From Candidatus Methylobacter favarea (GTDB taxonomy: Bacteria; Pseudomonadota; Gammaproteobacteria; Methylococcales; Methylomonadaceae): a stretch of DNA of 64,000 nucleotides. Under the pieces are notes generated by a model. That model was not told the origin of the DNA, did no database searches, and saw only the letters and a list, made by a program, of their open reading frames with translations. A program made the position numbers and the translations under genes. The stretch lies in the NCBI RefSeq assembly GCF_902806695.1, contig NZ_CADCXN010000080.1, forward strand, positions 1 through 64,000, given 5' to 3'. Shown in pieces: positions 34,279 to 43,445 of the stretch (position 1 is its first letter; every line of letters starts with the position of its first letter).

Positions 34279-35031
34279 TTAAGCCAAGTCTTTTTTCAGA
34301 AGCTTAGCTATTGCCTGGCATTCTATGTTCAGAACACCCAATACACCTAAAGCTGCCCATCCGAAGAATACGAAGCCATAGTGTAAAGGAGCAACGAACA
34401 ACTCTTCCATAAACCAGAAAGTGTGACCCCATTCATTCAAGCCCACGTTCGGCAGAATCATGAAAGGACCCACTATGGCTACCAAATACTGAAGAGCCAG
34501 ACCTTGTTGGTAAGTAGGCAATCTTGTTTTTGCATATAATAGAGCTGCACCACCAGTAATGATGTAGATAGGATAGCTCAAATAGAATTCGATAATATGA
34601 CTTGGTGTAAAGTCAGTATCACGAACGATTGTTTGATGCCATGTTCCATCTTGCTCTGTAAAGTAGCTAGCACCGTAATAAATAGCGATGCCGTACATTA
34701 TCAGCCAAATCCAGTGAGTGAAGTGCCTTCTTAACTCTTCTCTTGGAGTGATTGACATCACTTTACGATCCCGGCTCTTCCAGAGATATCCCCACAAAAT
34801 ACCGGCAGTTGAAACTTCCAAAACAAACTCAATATAAAGAAAGTTCATCCAGTATGTTTCAAATTCGGGTGCAAACGAGTCTAGACCAGCTGACCAGCCA
34901 TAGACACCTTCATACCAGCGAACCCAAGCGTAAAACACTATGTAGAGTGCTGCGCCCAGAAACATATTTCTTTTATTTAACAGCGGTGCTTCCGCAGCAT
35001 CAGCTTTCACTGATTCAGTTGTAGCTGCCAT
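34279..35031 (-). CDS. pmoC: Particulate methane monooxygenase subunit C
   Basis: Encodes 250 residues. The conserved block RDTDFTPSHIIEFYLSYPIY holds the Asp and His residues known to bind metal in PmoC, and further on NVGLNEWGHTFWFMEELFVA and PLHYGFVFFGWAALG carry the second conserved Asn/His group of the membrane copper site. Six or seven TM helices. It is the first gene of pmoCAB, preceded by AGGAGG. The promoter region with its inverted repeat is 100-160 bp upstream. Confidence 0.98.
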   Translation of the reverse strand: MAATTESVKADAAEAPLLNKRNMFLGAALYIVFYAWVRWYEGVYGWSAGLDSFAPEFETYWMNFLYIEFVLEVSTAGILWGYLWKSRDRKVMSITPREELRRHFTHWIWLIMYGIAIYYGASYFTEQDGTWHQTIVRDTDFTPSHIIEFYLSYPIYIITGGAALLYAKTRLPTYQQGLALQYLVAIVGPFMILPNVGLNEWGHTFWFMEELFVAPLHYGFVFFGWAALGVLGVLNIECQAIAKLLKKDLA

Positions 35032-35128
35032 TTCTACCTCCTAAAAATTATCAAATCCCCAACCAAATCTGGCCAGGAGTTTATAGTTACAAATCCGTTT
35101 TATTTATTCTTCTTAATGAATTTTAAGA

Positions 35129-35166
35129 ACTGAATACTCACTAAGTCTATTTAGTGAGTATTCAGT
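35129..35166. promoter_or_regulatory. Perfect 16-bp inverted repeat upstream of pmoC (possible operator)
   Basis: ACTGAATACTCACTAA and its exact reverse complement are separated by six bases (GTCTAT). It overlaps the right edge of the predicted pmoC -10 box. It may be an operator for a dimeric regulator, or may fold at the 5' end of the pmo mRNA. Confidence 0.85.
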
Positions 35167-35191
35167 CTACCAGTTCAATTTACCTTGTCAA
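35164..35191 (-). promoter_or_regulatory. Predicted sigma-70 promoter of pmoCAB
   Basis: On the minus strand TTGACA (35186..35191) and TAGACT (35164..35169) are spaced by 16 bp; the -35 is perfect and the -10 matches at four of six. The start site would fall in the inverted repeat, roughly 120 bp before the pmoC ATG. Sigma-70-like promoters before pmoC are known in methanotrophs. Confidence 0.6.
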
Positions 35192-35326
35192 GTCAAAATC
35201 CTCCTTCCTTTAAATATTTTTTAACCCCTGCTTTGACGGCCAAAATTAACTACATTTAAAAGATTGATTCTGTTATTATTAATTGCTAAATTTTCCATTT
35301 TTTTATGTTGTGTCCCACCTTTGTAT

Positions 35327-35770
35327 ATGAAGAAATATTCACTCTTAATATTGATTGCAGGCTTTGCTATTGTAATTTTGTTAACTCAAAAGATCATAAT
35401 GCCTCTGGTTCTGGACGTTATTAAATCAGATTTATTTCTTGTTGATAGTAAAGATCAGGGAAGCCAGTTACCCGTATCTACTCCCCTAACTGACTTGGCT
35501 TTCATGCACTGCAATAATTATATTAAATCCGAACTGGGTTCAAATCTAGCAGTTAGTTTCCATGAAAAACCCATTAAAGCCTGGAGCCTGGGAAATTATC
35601 AATATGTGATAAATGCAGAAATTGACATTACCGATGACCTTAATAATAAGGTAAATACTAAAAAATATGTATGCCGAATTACGTATCACAATGGGGACGA
35701 TGAAAAGGGAGTTGCTGATTTTGATAATTGGTCAATAGAAGGGTTATCCGGGTTAGATAACATAAACTGA
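35327..35770 (+). CDS. Hypothetical single-pass membrane protein
   Basis: The frame is open from 35264, but ATG 35327 starts a typical anchor (MKKYSLLILIAGFAIVILLT). The soluble part of about 115 residues has a FMHCNNYIKSEL and a KKYVCRITYHNGDDE segment whose two Cys could pair outside the membrane. No family recognised. It is divergent from pmoC and its 5' region shares the same intergenic space, so it might be co-regulated, but that is only inferred from position. Confidence 0.6.
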   Translation: MKKYSLLILIAGFAIVILLTQKIIMPLVLDVIKSDLFLVDSKDQGSQLPVSTPLTDLAFMHCNNYIKSELGSNLAVSFHEKPIKAWSLGNYQYVINAEIDITDDLNNKVNTKKYVCRITYHNGDDEKGVADFDNWSIEGLSGLDNIN

Positions 35771-35876
35771 TCTTTATTTAAAGATACTCCGCCCTCTAAT
35801 GTTCGATAGCAGAACTGCTTTTTTCTGTGAAAAGAATCAATCAATAATTACGTGACCTTCCTTCCGGTTTAATTGC

Positions 35877-36068
35877 TCATAGAATCAAAGCTGCATTTGC
35901 CTTCCTGCAAAACAGTTTAATATCCGTATTATCGGTTCGGCGGTATACATGCTGCCAACTGCTATTTCCTCCGCCAATAACCCAAGACTGATTCTTACTG
36001 CTCATGCCTGTCATAAATAGTGTACCTTGAGCAACAGTTATTTTTAGCCCGGGGACAACAATGGGCAC
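35877..36068 (-). CDS. Short open frame of uncertain reality (63 aa)
   Basis: Encodes MPIVVPGLKITVAQGTLF and later SWVIGGGNSSWQHVYRRTDN. The composition is plausible for a fragment of a secreted or surface protein, but no ribosome-binding site or family is seen. It may be debris. The next stretch, 36069..36824, has no recognisable gene. Confidence 0.2.
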   Translation of the reverse strand: MPIVVPGLKITVAQGTLFMTGMSSKNQSWVIGGGNSSWQHVYRRTDNTDIKLFCRKANAALIL

Positions 36069-36824
36069 TAACCATGCAGAAATGCTGCATTTAAATATAC
36101 CAATCTCTCCATTAAGGTTAAAAACAGCAGTAAGATTTAATGTTATCGAAATAATTCGCTATTTACCGAGAAGTGGGAAAATACGCCGCCATTAACTGCT
36201 TTTACAACTGCTTCTCTTCTTAAATTCCTATTTACTCTTTCAGGGCTTAACCACTACATATTCTTAAATAAATATTACTATATAACCAAGCTCGAAAAAA
36301 TGTCCCGTTTCCGGAGTTTCTGTCAGTATGCTTTTGTTCGGCACCGCACCGACGGTAATATTAAATTTTACGTATTATAATTTTGTATTTTTCTCGTCGA
36401 CTCCCTTAATAGAGTTTTTATACACGGCTGAGAAAATAGTAGCTTACGGAATAAAAGCAAGCTGCATTACTTGCGGGTAGTCCTTAAGCTGTAAGAAGCT
36501 GAAGGAGATAACGATAGGGTTCATAAAAACCAGGCCTTGTTTTTAAGCATTATCTCGTTTTCAAGCATTATTTGATGATAACTTACTCCCTTGCCAAATA
36601 ACTGGATTTTCATGGTGAAGGGAATTTATATGAATCACTTATTATCCCTAAACAGTTAGAAATTACTTACAGGACTATTTCAACACGAAGAAACCGGTAA
36701 ATATACTTTATAAATCATTGCTTGAGCGGAGTTATGGTACAGCCGATCTCAGCTTCGTCATGGCGGATAATTTTCATAAACTCCACTTTTCAGCTAACAG
36801 TTCTACCCTTGTTCAATTAGCCAG

Positions 36825-37079
36825 AGCGGTGCCGGGATTGGAGGACTAATAGGTAACATGATTGGAGGTGGTAAGGTAACATTCATCCTTTGTCCGCAGG
36901 GAATTTGATAATGGCGTATAGGAACCACAGGTGGAAGTGTGAGAGGGGTGAGAGGATTGCGCCTGCTGGCATTGCCTAAGAACGTGTTAAATATAGAGGA
37001 GGGCCTTAAAAATGGTGGAATTTTAATGAGCGTAAATACTCGCTCTGAAGAAGATGTAAAATATTTTGAGCATCAATGA
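36825..37079 (+). pseudogene. Remnant of a glycine-zipper stress-type protein
   Basis: SGAGIGGLIGNMIGGGKVT (from 36825) is a glycine-zipper membrane motif. Further on, in a shifted frame, VLNIEEGLKNGGILMSVNTR then SEEDVKYFEHQ ends at a TGA at 37077..37079. The two pieces resemble the middle and end of a general-stress protein of the DUF1269/YflT kind. The start is missing and the frame is broken. It lies just upstream of GlsB and hemerythrin genes, so all three may once have formed one stress locus. Confidence 0.45.
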
Positions 37080-37184
37080 CTGGACAATTTCGGCGTGCTG
37101 ATAAACCCCGTACTTAAGTACGCAGATCGACGAAAAAGTTTTGATTTATACTCAGCCTTTAAAATTTAAGAAAAGGAGCATGAA

Positions 37185-37454
37185 ATGAACTTTATTATTT
37201 GGATCCTAGTGGGCGGAATCATAGGTTGGCTGGCAAGCATTGTTATGAAAACGGATGCGCAGCAAGGCTATTTTCTAAATATTGTTGTCGGCATAGTGGG
37301 CGCCTTGGTCGGAGGATGGCTTGTTTCACCTCTCGTGGGGTCAAGCACTATTAACCAGGATAATTTTAGTCTCTCATCATTAATCGTTTCTTTTATTGGA
37401 GCCATCCTTTTACTGGGTATTATAAATCTCATCCGGCGCGGTAGAGCGCGCTAG
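37185..37454 (+). CDS. GlsB/YeaQ/YmgE-family stress membrane protein
   Basis: Encodes 89 residues with three hydrophobic segments. IGWLASIVMKTDAQQGYFLN followed by IVVGIVGALVGGWLV and a C-terminal FIGAILLLGIINLIRRGRAR is the 'transglycosylase-associated protein' family signature. AAGGAG precedes the ATG. These small inner membrane proteins are induced by stress in many bacteria; their exact job is unknown. The next gene starts 25 bp later, so they are likely co-transcribed. Confidence 0.9.
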   Translation: MNFIIWILVGGIIGWLASIVMKTDAQQGYFLNIVVGIVGALVGGWLVSPLVGSSTINQDNFSLSSLIVSFIGAILLLGIINLIRRGRAR

Positions 37455-37479
37455 TTACTTTTATTATTGAGGAATAAAG

Positions 37480-37983
37480 ATGACAACGACATCAAAAGCA
37501 AAACCGGAAACAAATGCCATTGACCTACTGACAACGGACCATAAGAAAGTAAAAAACCTGTTTAAAGAGTACGAAAAACTGAAAGATGGAGAAGATACAG
37601 AAACAAAAAAAGCTGTCGCTATTGAAATCTGCAATGAGCTTACGGTGCATGCAAAAGTTGAAGAAGAACTGTTCTATCCGGCCGCCCGTAAAGCAATCGG
37701 GGATGATGATCTGATCAATGAAGCAAATGTCGAGCATGCCACCGCTAAGGATCTTATTGCCCAAATCCAATCAATGGATGTCGAAGATCCTATGTATGAC
37801 GCCAAGGTGAAAGTTCTTGGTGAATATGTAAATCACCATGTAGGGGAAGAGCAGAATGAAATATTTACGAAAGTAAAAAAAGCTAAATTTGATACCGATG
37901 CATTAGGCGCTGAAATTGCCGAACTCAAAGAGATGTTGATGACTAAAATGCTAAAGAAAAAAAATAAAACTCAAGAACATTAG
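37480..37983 (+). CDS. Hemerythrin HHE domain protein
   Basis: Encodes 167 residues. The di-iron ligand pattern of a hemerythrin-like four-helix bundle is visible: LLTTDHKKVKNLFKEYE, LTVHAKVEEELFYPA, ANVEHATAKDLIAQI and YVNHHVGEEQNEIFTKV. Such proteins bind O2, NO or iron and are common in methanotrophs. The C-terminal tail is Lys-rich. GAGGAATAAAG precedes the ATG. It follows GlsB by 25 bp. Confidence 0.92.
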   Translation: MTTTSKAKPETNAIDLLTTDHKKVKNLFKEYEKLKDGEDTETKKAVAIEICNELTVHAKVEEELFYPAARKAIGDDDLINEANVEHATAKDLIAQIQSMDVEDPMYDAKVKVLGEYVNHHVGEEQNEIFTKVKKAKFDTDALGAEIAELKEMLMTKMLKKKNKTQEH

Positions 37984-38100
37984 CTATATGGTCTAAAGAT
38001 TTTTAAAGTAAAAATAGGAAAGTAAAAATAGAAGATAAAATCAGAAAAACGATATTTATTGTATTGAAAAAGACCAGATACACATGCACTATTAGTTAAT

Positions 38101-38287
38101 GTAAGTGCCCAACCGTGCCATTTAACAAATATTTTCCCCCTGCTGCACCTGTCCTTGGCATTGGGCTAGATCTGCATTCAGGTTGGGCAACCCTAAGCTG
38201 CTGCGGGGAAGGGCGGAGCTTGGGCTGATTCAAGGTCAGTAATACTGGGTTTGCGCTCAGTCAGACTCAGCGGCAGGCTGCCGAGGT
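38101..38287 (-). repeat. Dispersed repeat, copy B (inverted relative to 1..187)
   Basis: Matches copy A with scattered changes; the outer border at 38101 is shared. Relative to copy A a single base is missing in the reading frame (CAGCCCAAG for CAGCCCCAAG), which stops the frame at a TAG. Protein-like but broken reading continues to about 38450 on the minus strand. Confidence 0.8.
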
Positions 38288-39462
38288 CGACTGACTGCAG
38301 CGCTTCGCTAGGCCTTCTGAGGATTGATGATGAGCAGAGTGCTCGATCTTCTGCCGTAAGTTGACAGCCATCGGCCTTGAGACCACATGAATCTGTCCTG
38401 TTTCACCCTGGCCCAGGGCGGGCATTGCCAGGTTCAACGGCCTTTATCCGGCTGAGCGGGCTGAAAGACAGGCTGGAAAAACTCCCCACCTGGGCCAATA
38501 GAAGCAGTGACCAATTATTGCCGTTGCCCTGGAGTTTATTGAAACGCTAAAGCAGAAATAGCGCCAGCTGTCGCTATTGGGCCCTGACTTGCAATCATTT
38601 AATCAGGTATAAAGAGTGAAATTCTAAAAATTGTAGTATAGATGCCCATTACTTTACCCAACAACAATAATGATGATTAAAATACACACAGGCTTAATAT
38701 AAGGCATCAACTTTAAGGTCTTAACTTATTGCTCTGAAAGAACTTTAATAATCGAGGCTGGATTTAAGAAGTGGGATAACGGCTTATATCCATTAATAAA
38801 GACTTCATGCTTCCACATCCCGATTTAGATGCACGCGTGACGAGGGTTTTAACTTCTAGTAGATAAGGCGCCCTTAACACTGCCATCGAGTCGTCCACTG
38901 TAAGCACTTAATCTTGCCGCATAAGTTCTAGTATCATTGGTTTTTCAGAAAGTGATATCGTTAGCAATCCATTTATGGTTTTCCCACTGTGTTCTATCTC
39001 TATCCTGATAAACATGTATTATTTATTCTTTAGCGAAACATTATGAGGATGTAGTGCAAAATGCGACTCCCAGAAGGCCTAATACTGAAATAAATAATTT
39101 CTTTATAACATAACACTGAGTGGATTTATTCAAAAAGAAAACTTCCAATATAAACCATTATTCTTAAAACCTAATGTTGATAGCTGAAACCGTGGAATTC
39201 CAGCCATACATTTCAGCTTCCTTTTGTAATAAAGCCCCTAAGAGAAGACATGTTATATTACCTGAGAAAATACTCATATAGCCTAAAAATTCCATAGATT
39301 TCTAGCGTATAAAGACGCCATGAGTTAAAATTATATTATTAACTTGTACTGACAATTTCGTAGCATAACTAAAATAATAAAGAGGAACTTAGCCTCGTCT
39401 TGAAATTTTTACAAGATCAAATGTACAGAAGAGTTTATAACTACTACCGAAGAGGCTGCTCC
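38288..39462. other. Degraded DNA and AT-rich upstream region of coxB
   Basis: 38288..38600 continues the interior of repeat copy B and has no intact frame. 38600..39462 is AT-rich with no gene; it must hold the cox promoter, but I cannot choose one with confidence. Confidence 0.5.
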
Positions 39463-41031
39463 GTGAAGAAAACCAAGCAACTGCTCGCATGTCTGTTCTT
39501 GATGGCTTTAGGCTTAAAGACAGCTAATGCGGAATATACGCTAAATTTAACTAAAGGAATCACTCAAGCCAGTAATGAGGTTTATAACCTGCATATGCTG
39601 ATTTTATGGGTTTGTGTGTTCGTGGGCCTCAGCGTGTTCGGTACTATGTTTTATTCGATATATCATCATCGCAAATCGAAAGGACATGAAGCTGCGCAGT
39701 TTCATGAACATACCACCGTTGAAGTTATCTGGACAATCATTCCCACCTTAATCCTGGTCGGTATGGCTGTCCCGGCAACCAAAGCGATGATTGACCTGAA
39801 TAATGTGCAAGATTCTGACATGTCTATCAAGGTAACCGGCTGGCAATGGAAATGGGAATATGATTATCTTGATAGCGGGATTCATTTTTTCAGTAATCTT
39901 GATGAGGCCAGTAACAAAGCGCGTCAGATAAATTCGGGTATTGATCCGCGTTCAGTGCCTCATTATTTACTGAATGTTGATAAACCATTAGTCATTCCCA
40001 TAAAAAAGAAAATCCGTTTTGTATTTACTGCATCTGATGTAATTCATTCCTGGTGGGTTCCCGCGTTAGGCTGGAAAAAAGATGCCATCCCAGGCTTTAT
40101 AAATGAGTCATGGACTTCAGTTGATAAGCCGGGTACTTATCGTGGTCAGTGCACAGAGCTTTGCGGCAAGGATCATGGTTTTATGCCTATCGTGGTTGTG
40201 GCAATGGATCAGCCTGACTTCGATGCCTGGGTGAAAAAGGCCAAGGAAGAAGCAAAAAAAGGAGCTGATTTAAGCGCTCAAAGCCATGAGGAATTAGTCT
40301 CCAAGGGAGCTGCTGTGTATGCCACAAATTGTGCTTCCTGTCATATGCCTAATGGCGAAGGGGTGCCAGGAGCATTTCCAGCTTTAAAAGGCAGCCCTGT
40401 AGTAACGGGTGACATTAATGCGCAGGCAAATTTTGTCCTGCATGGCAAAGGCATAATGCCGGCATTTGGTAAAATATTGAAAGCGGATGAATTGGCTCAA
40501 GTTATTACCTATACCAGGAATGCGTTAGGTAATCAGCTGGGCGATGAAATACAGTCTAAGGAGATTGCAAAACTGCTGCCTGAAGGAAAAGCAGATGTTT
40601 CAACTCCGCCGCCGGCGCCTGCTAAAGTAACTCCCGTAACACCCGCTCCAGCAAAACCAACTTTGCCGGAAGCTAAGATAACTCCTGTTGCAGAGTTATC
40701 TAAAGAGGAGCTGATTACTAAAGGAGAAGCCGTGTATGCCAAAAATTGCGTTTCGTGTCATCAACCTGGAGGCGGAGGCATGCCGCCTATGTTTCCTGCG
40801 TTGACAGGAAGCCCGGTAGTTACCGGCGACATTAATGCTCAGGTAAATCTGGTCTTGAAAGGGAAAGGCATGATGCCGGCATTTGGCGAGGTGTTAAATC
40901 CCACTGATTTTGCGGCTGTCATAACCTATACCCGTAATAGACTGGGTAATTCAATGAATGATGCTATACAGCCTTCAGCAATTCAAGCTCTGCAAGAAGA
41001 CTTGCCTACTGCAAAGGATGATGGCGATTAA
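39463..41031 (+). CDS. coxB: Cytochrome c oxidase subunit II with two C-terminal cytochrome c domains
   Basis: The frame opens at TTG 39400, but GTG 39463 is preferred: GAAGAGG lies 7 bases upstream and it starts a signal peptide (MKKTKQLLACLFLMALGL..ANA). Two TM helices and a CuA cupredoxin domain follow, with ligands in SDVIHSWWVPALGW and YRGQCTELCGKDHGFMP. Two tandem cytochrome c domains then carry NCASCHMPNGEG and NCVSCHQPGGGG, with Met ligands in GIMPAFG and GMMPAFG. A Pro/Ala-rich linker separates them. The two repeats are about 70 percent alike by eye. Usual caa3 subunit II has one such domain. Confidence 0.95.
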   Translation: MKKTKQLLACLFLMALGLKTANAEYTLNLTKGITQASNEVYNLHMLILWVCVFVGLSVFGTMFYSIYHHRKSKGHEAAQFHEHTTVEVIWTIIPTLILVGMAVPATKAMIDLNNVQDSDMSIKVTGWQWKWEYDYLDSGIHFFSNLDEASNKARQINSGIDPRSVPHYLLNVDKPLVIPIKKKIRFVFTASDVIHSWWVPALGWKKDAIPGFINESWTSVDKPGTYRGQCTELCGKDHGFMPIVVVAMDQPDFDAWVKKAKEEAKKGADLSAQSHEELVSKGAAVYATNCASCHMPNGEGVPGAFPALKGSPVVTGDINAQANFVLHGKGIMPAFGKILKADELAQVITYTRNALGNQLGDEIQSKEIAKLLPEGKADVSTPPPAPAKVTPVTPAPAKPTLPEAKITPVAELSKEELITKGEAVYAKNCVSCHQPGGGGMPPMFPALTGSPVVTGDINAQVNLVLKGKGMMPAFGEVLNPTDFAAVITYTRNRLGNSMNDAIQPSAIQALQEDLPTAKDDGD

Positions 41032-41096
41032 TAATTATGTATTAAATTTTTCTTTAATTAAGCATTTAATCATTTCTCTATTTTGAGGTATAAAGT

Positions 41097-42707
41097 ATGT
41101 CTGCTATTGTAGTTGAGCATGAGCATGATCATCACGAACACGGACCTGCCAAGGGCTTACTAAGATGGGTTATTACCACCAATCATAAAGACATTGGTAC
41201 GTTATATTTGGTATTTGGGCTGGCAATGTTTTTTGTTGGCGGCGCGATGGCATTGATTATACGTGCTGAATTATTTGAACCTGGATTGCAATTTGTCAAT
41301 CCCCAGTTTTTCAATTCCATGACTACCATGCATGCCTTGGTGATGGTATTCGGCGCTGTCATGCCGGCATTCGTGGGCTTGGCCAACTGGATGATACCGA
41401 TAATGATTGGCGGCCCCGATATGGCGTTGCCGCGCATGAACAACATGAGTTTCTGGATGCTCGTAGCCGGCATTCTATTACTGGCCAGCACATTATTCAT
41501 GGAAGGGGGTTCGCCTGCTGCCGGCTGGACTATGTATCCTCCTCTGATGCTGCAAACGGGCACGGCATTACCTTTTGCAATTTTCGCGGTGCATTTGCTG
41601 GGTATCTCGTCAATTATGGGCGCCATTAACATCATCGCAACCATTTTTAATATGCGCGCGCCCGGCATGACCTTAATGAAAATGCCACTGTTTGTCTGGA
41701 CCTGGCTGATCACTGCATTCCTGTTGATTGCCGTTATGCCGTCTTTAGCAGGCGCAGTGACGATGTTGTTAACCGATAAATTCTTCAATACCAGCTTTTT
41801 CGATGCCGCCGGCGGTGGTGATCCGGTGTTATACCAGCACATTTTCTGGTTTTTTGGTCACCCGGAAGTCTACATCATGATTTTGCCAACTTTCGGAGTG
41901 GCTTCTACCATCATACCGGTATTTGCTCGCAAGCCTTTGTTTGGCTATAGCTCAATGGTCTATGCGACTGCTTCAATTGCATTTTTGTCATTTATTGTTT
42001 GGGCGCACCACATGTTTACGGTCGGGATGCCTATTGCAGGCGAACTCTTTTTCATGTACGCCACTATGATAATTGCCGTTCCTACAGGCGTAAAAGTATT
42101 TAACTGGACAGCGACTATGTGGAAAGGGGCACTGACCTTCGAAACGCCGATGCTGTTTTCAATTGCTTTCGTCGTATTGTTCACGATAGGCGGTTTTACG
42201 GGTTTGATGATGTCTATTGCACCTTCTGATTTCCAATACCACGATACTTATTTTATTGTTGCCCATTTTCATTACACCCTGGTTCCCGCCTCGGTATTCA
42301 TATTGATGGCTGCCGGCTATTTCTGGCTGCCCAAGTGGACGGGTCATATGTATAACGAAAGAATCGGCCGGTTGCACTTCTGGTTGTCGGCGGTATCAGT
42401 AAATATTTTGTTTTTCCCCCAGCACTTTCTAGGATTGGCAGGTATGCCCAGAAGAATTCCTGATTATGCTGTTCAATTTGCTGACTGGAACATGATCTCA
42501 AGTATTGGCGGCTTTATATTCGGAGCCAGTCAATTGCTGTTCCTGTATATCGTTATCGATACAATTAAAGGAGGAACAGGTGAAAAAGTAACGAATGAAG
42601 TATGGGAAGATGCCGCCAAACATAGCCTGGAGTGGACATTATCCTCACCGCCTCCATACCATAGTTTTACCACTCCGCCCACAGTCATACCGACTGAACA
42701 TATTTAA
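41097..42707 (+). CDS. coxA: Cytochrome c oxidase subunit I
   Basis: Encodes 536 residues with about 12 TM helices. Heme a ligand region TTMHALVMVFGAVMPAFVG; CuB and cross-linked Tyr FFGHPEVYIMILPTFG; WAHHMFTVGM; and the heme a3/a ligand block FQYHDTYFIVAHFHYTLVPA. The N-terminus is His-rich (EHEHDHHEHG). Glu at the D-channel end is within PEVY-type context only. 65 bp after coxB. The catalytic subunit that reduces O2 to water and pumps protons. Confidence 0.98.
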   Translation: MSAIVVEHEHDHHEHGPAKGLLRWVITTNHKDIGTLYLVFGLAMFFVGGAMALIIRAELFEPGLQFVNPQFFNSMTTMHALVMVFGAVMPAFVGLANWMIPIMIGGPDMALPRMNNMSFWMLVAGILLLASTLFMEGGSPAAGWTMYPPLMLQTGTALPFAIFAVHLLGISSIMGAINIIATIFNMRAPGMTLMKMPLFVWTWLITAFLLIAVMPSLAGAVTMLLTDKFFNTSFFDAAGGGDPVLYQHIFWFFGHPEVYIMILPTFGVASTIIPVFARKPLFGYSSMVYATASIAFLSFIVWAHHMFTVGMPIAGELFFMYATMIIAVPTGVKVFNWTATMWKGALTFETPMLFSIAFVVLFTIGGFTGLMMSIAPSDFQYHDTYFIVAHFHYTLVPASVFILMAAGYFWLPKWTGHMYNERIGRLHFWLSAVSVNILFFPQHFLGLAGMPRRIPDYAVQFADWNMISSIGGFIFGASQLLFLYIVIDTIKGGTGEKVTNEVWEDAAKHSLEWTLSSPPPYHSFTTPPTVIPTEHI

Positions 42708-42790
42708 GAGAGTTATACAGGTACTGGATAAGGAAATAAAACACTCAAAGGTACCTTAGCTGCGCAGCCGTCAAGGTATCGGAAATAGGA

Positions 42791-42889
42791 ATGAACTTAA
42801 AACAGAAAAACATACTGACAGCCGTAATTCTGGTGATTATAGCAATCATAATTTATATATTTGCAGTAATAAGAGCGGTTTCTCAATGA
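42791..42889 (+). CDS. 32-aa single-pass membrane protein in the cox operon
   Basis: MNLKQKNILTAVILVIIAII then YIFAVIRAVSQ: one TM helix, positively charged N-terminus inside. GGAAATAGGA precedes the ATG, and its TGA overlaps the ctaG ATG (ATGA), which strongly suggests real translation. Small membrane proteins at this place before ctaG/cox11 are known in many proteobacterial oxidase clusters and are thought to help assembly or stability. Too short for usual gene callers. Confidence 0.8.
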   Translation: MNLKQKNILTAVILVIIAIIIYIFAVIRAVSQ

Positions 42890-43431
42890 GCCGAAGTGTT
42901 AGTCAAAAAAATACCAGGCTGGCTCGTAAACTGGTGATGATTGCGCTCCTAATGTTTGGTTTTGGTTACGCGCTCGTTCCACTTTATGATGTATTGTGTA
43001 ACCTGACAGGACTTAACGGAAAGACTGACTCCGCGGCCGTCAATGAGGTTATTTATCCTGTCGATAAAAGCAGGGAAATAACTGTTGAATTTGTGACATC
43101 GCTGAATAATTCAGCACCTATGGAGTTTCGTGCAGAAACGAAAAAAATGAAAATTCATCCGGGCGAATATTATACCGTGAATTTTTATGCAGAAAACAGG
43201 ACTGATAAGAGTATGGTGTCTCAGGCTATTCCAAGTATTTCTCCCGGAGTAGCCGCCGAATATTTTAGAAAGACCGAGTGTTTTTGCTTTACAGAGCAGA
43301 AATTTAAAGCACGGGAAGGTAAAACCATGCCCGTGCGTTTCGTGGTGCATCCTGATTTACCGAAACAATATAAAACAATTACGCTCGCCTATACGTTTTT
43401 TGACAATACTGAAAGATCAGTGAAAAAATAA
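42886..43431 (+). CDS. ctaG: Cytochrome c oxidase assembly protein CtaG (Cox11)
   Basis: Encodes 181 residues: one N-terminal TM helix (LARKLVMIALLMFGFGYALV), then an Ig-like periplasmic domain with the copper-binding motif ECFCFTEQKF and upstream PLYDVLCNLTGLNGKT. Cox11 delivers copper to the CuB site of subunit I. It overlaps the small membrane protein by 4 bp and is 14 bp from coxC. Normal length. Confidence 0.96.
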   Translation: MSRSVSQKNTRLARKLVMIALLMFGFGYALVPLYDVLCNLTGLNGKTDSAAVNEVIYPVDKSREITVEFVTSLNNSAPMEFRAETKKMKIHPGEYYTVNFYAENRTDKSMVSQAIPSISPGVAAEYFRKTECFCFTEQKFKAREGKTMPVRFVVHPDLPKQYKTITLAYTFFDNTERSVKK

Positions 43432-43445
43432 TTAAGAGGAAGGTT

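Noticed and set aside
32052-35031. Ammonia monooxygenase (amoCAB)
   Set aside because: Gene lengths, the PmoA and PmoB motifs and the methanotroph-like context favour pmoCAB.
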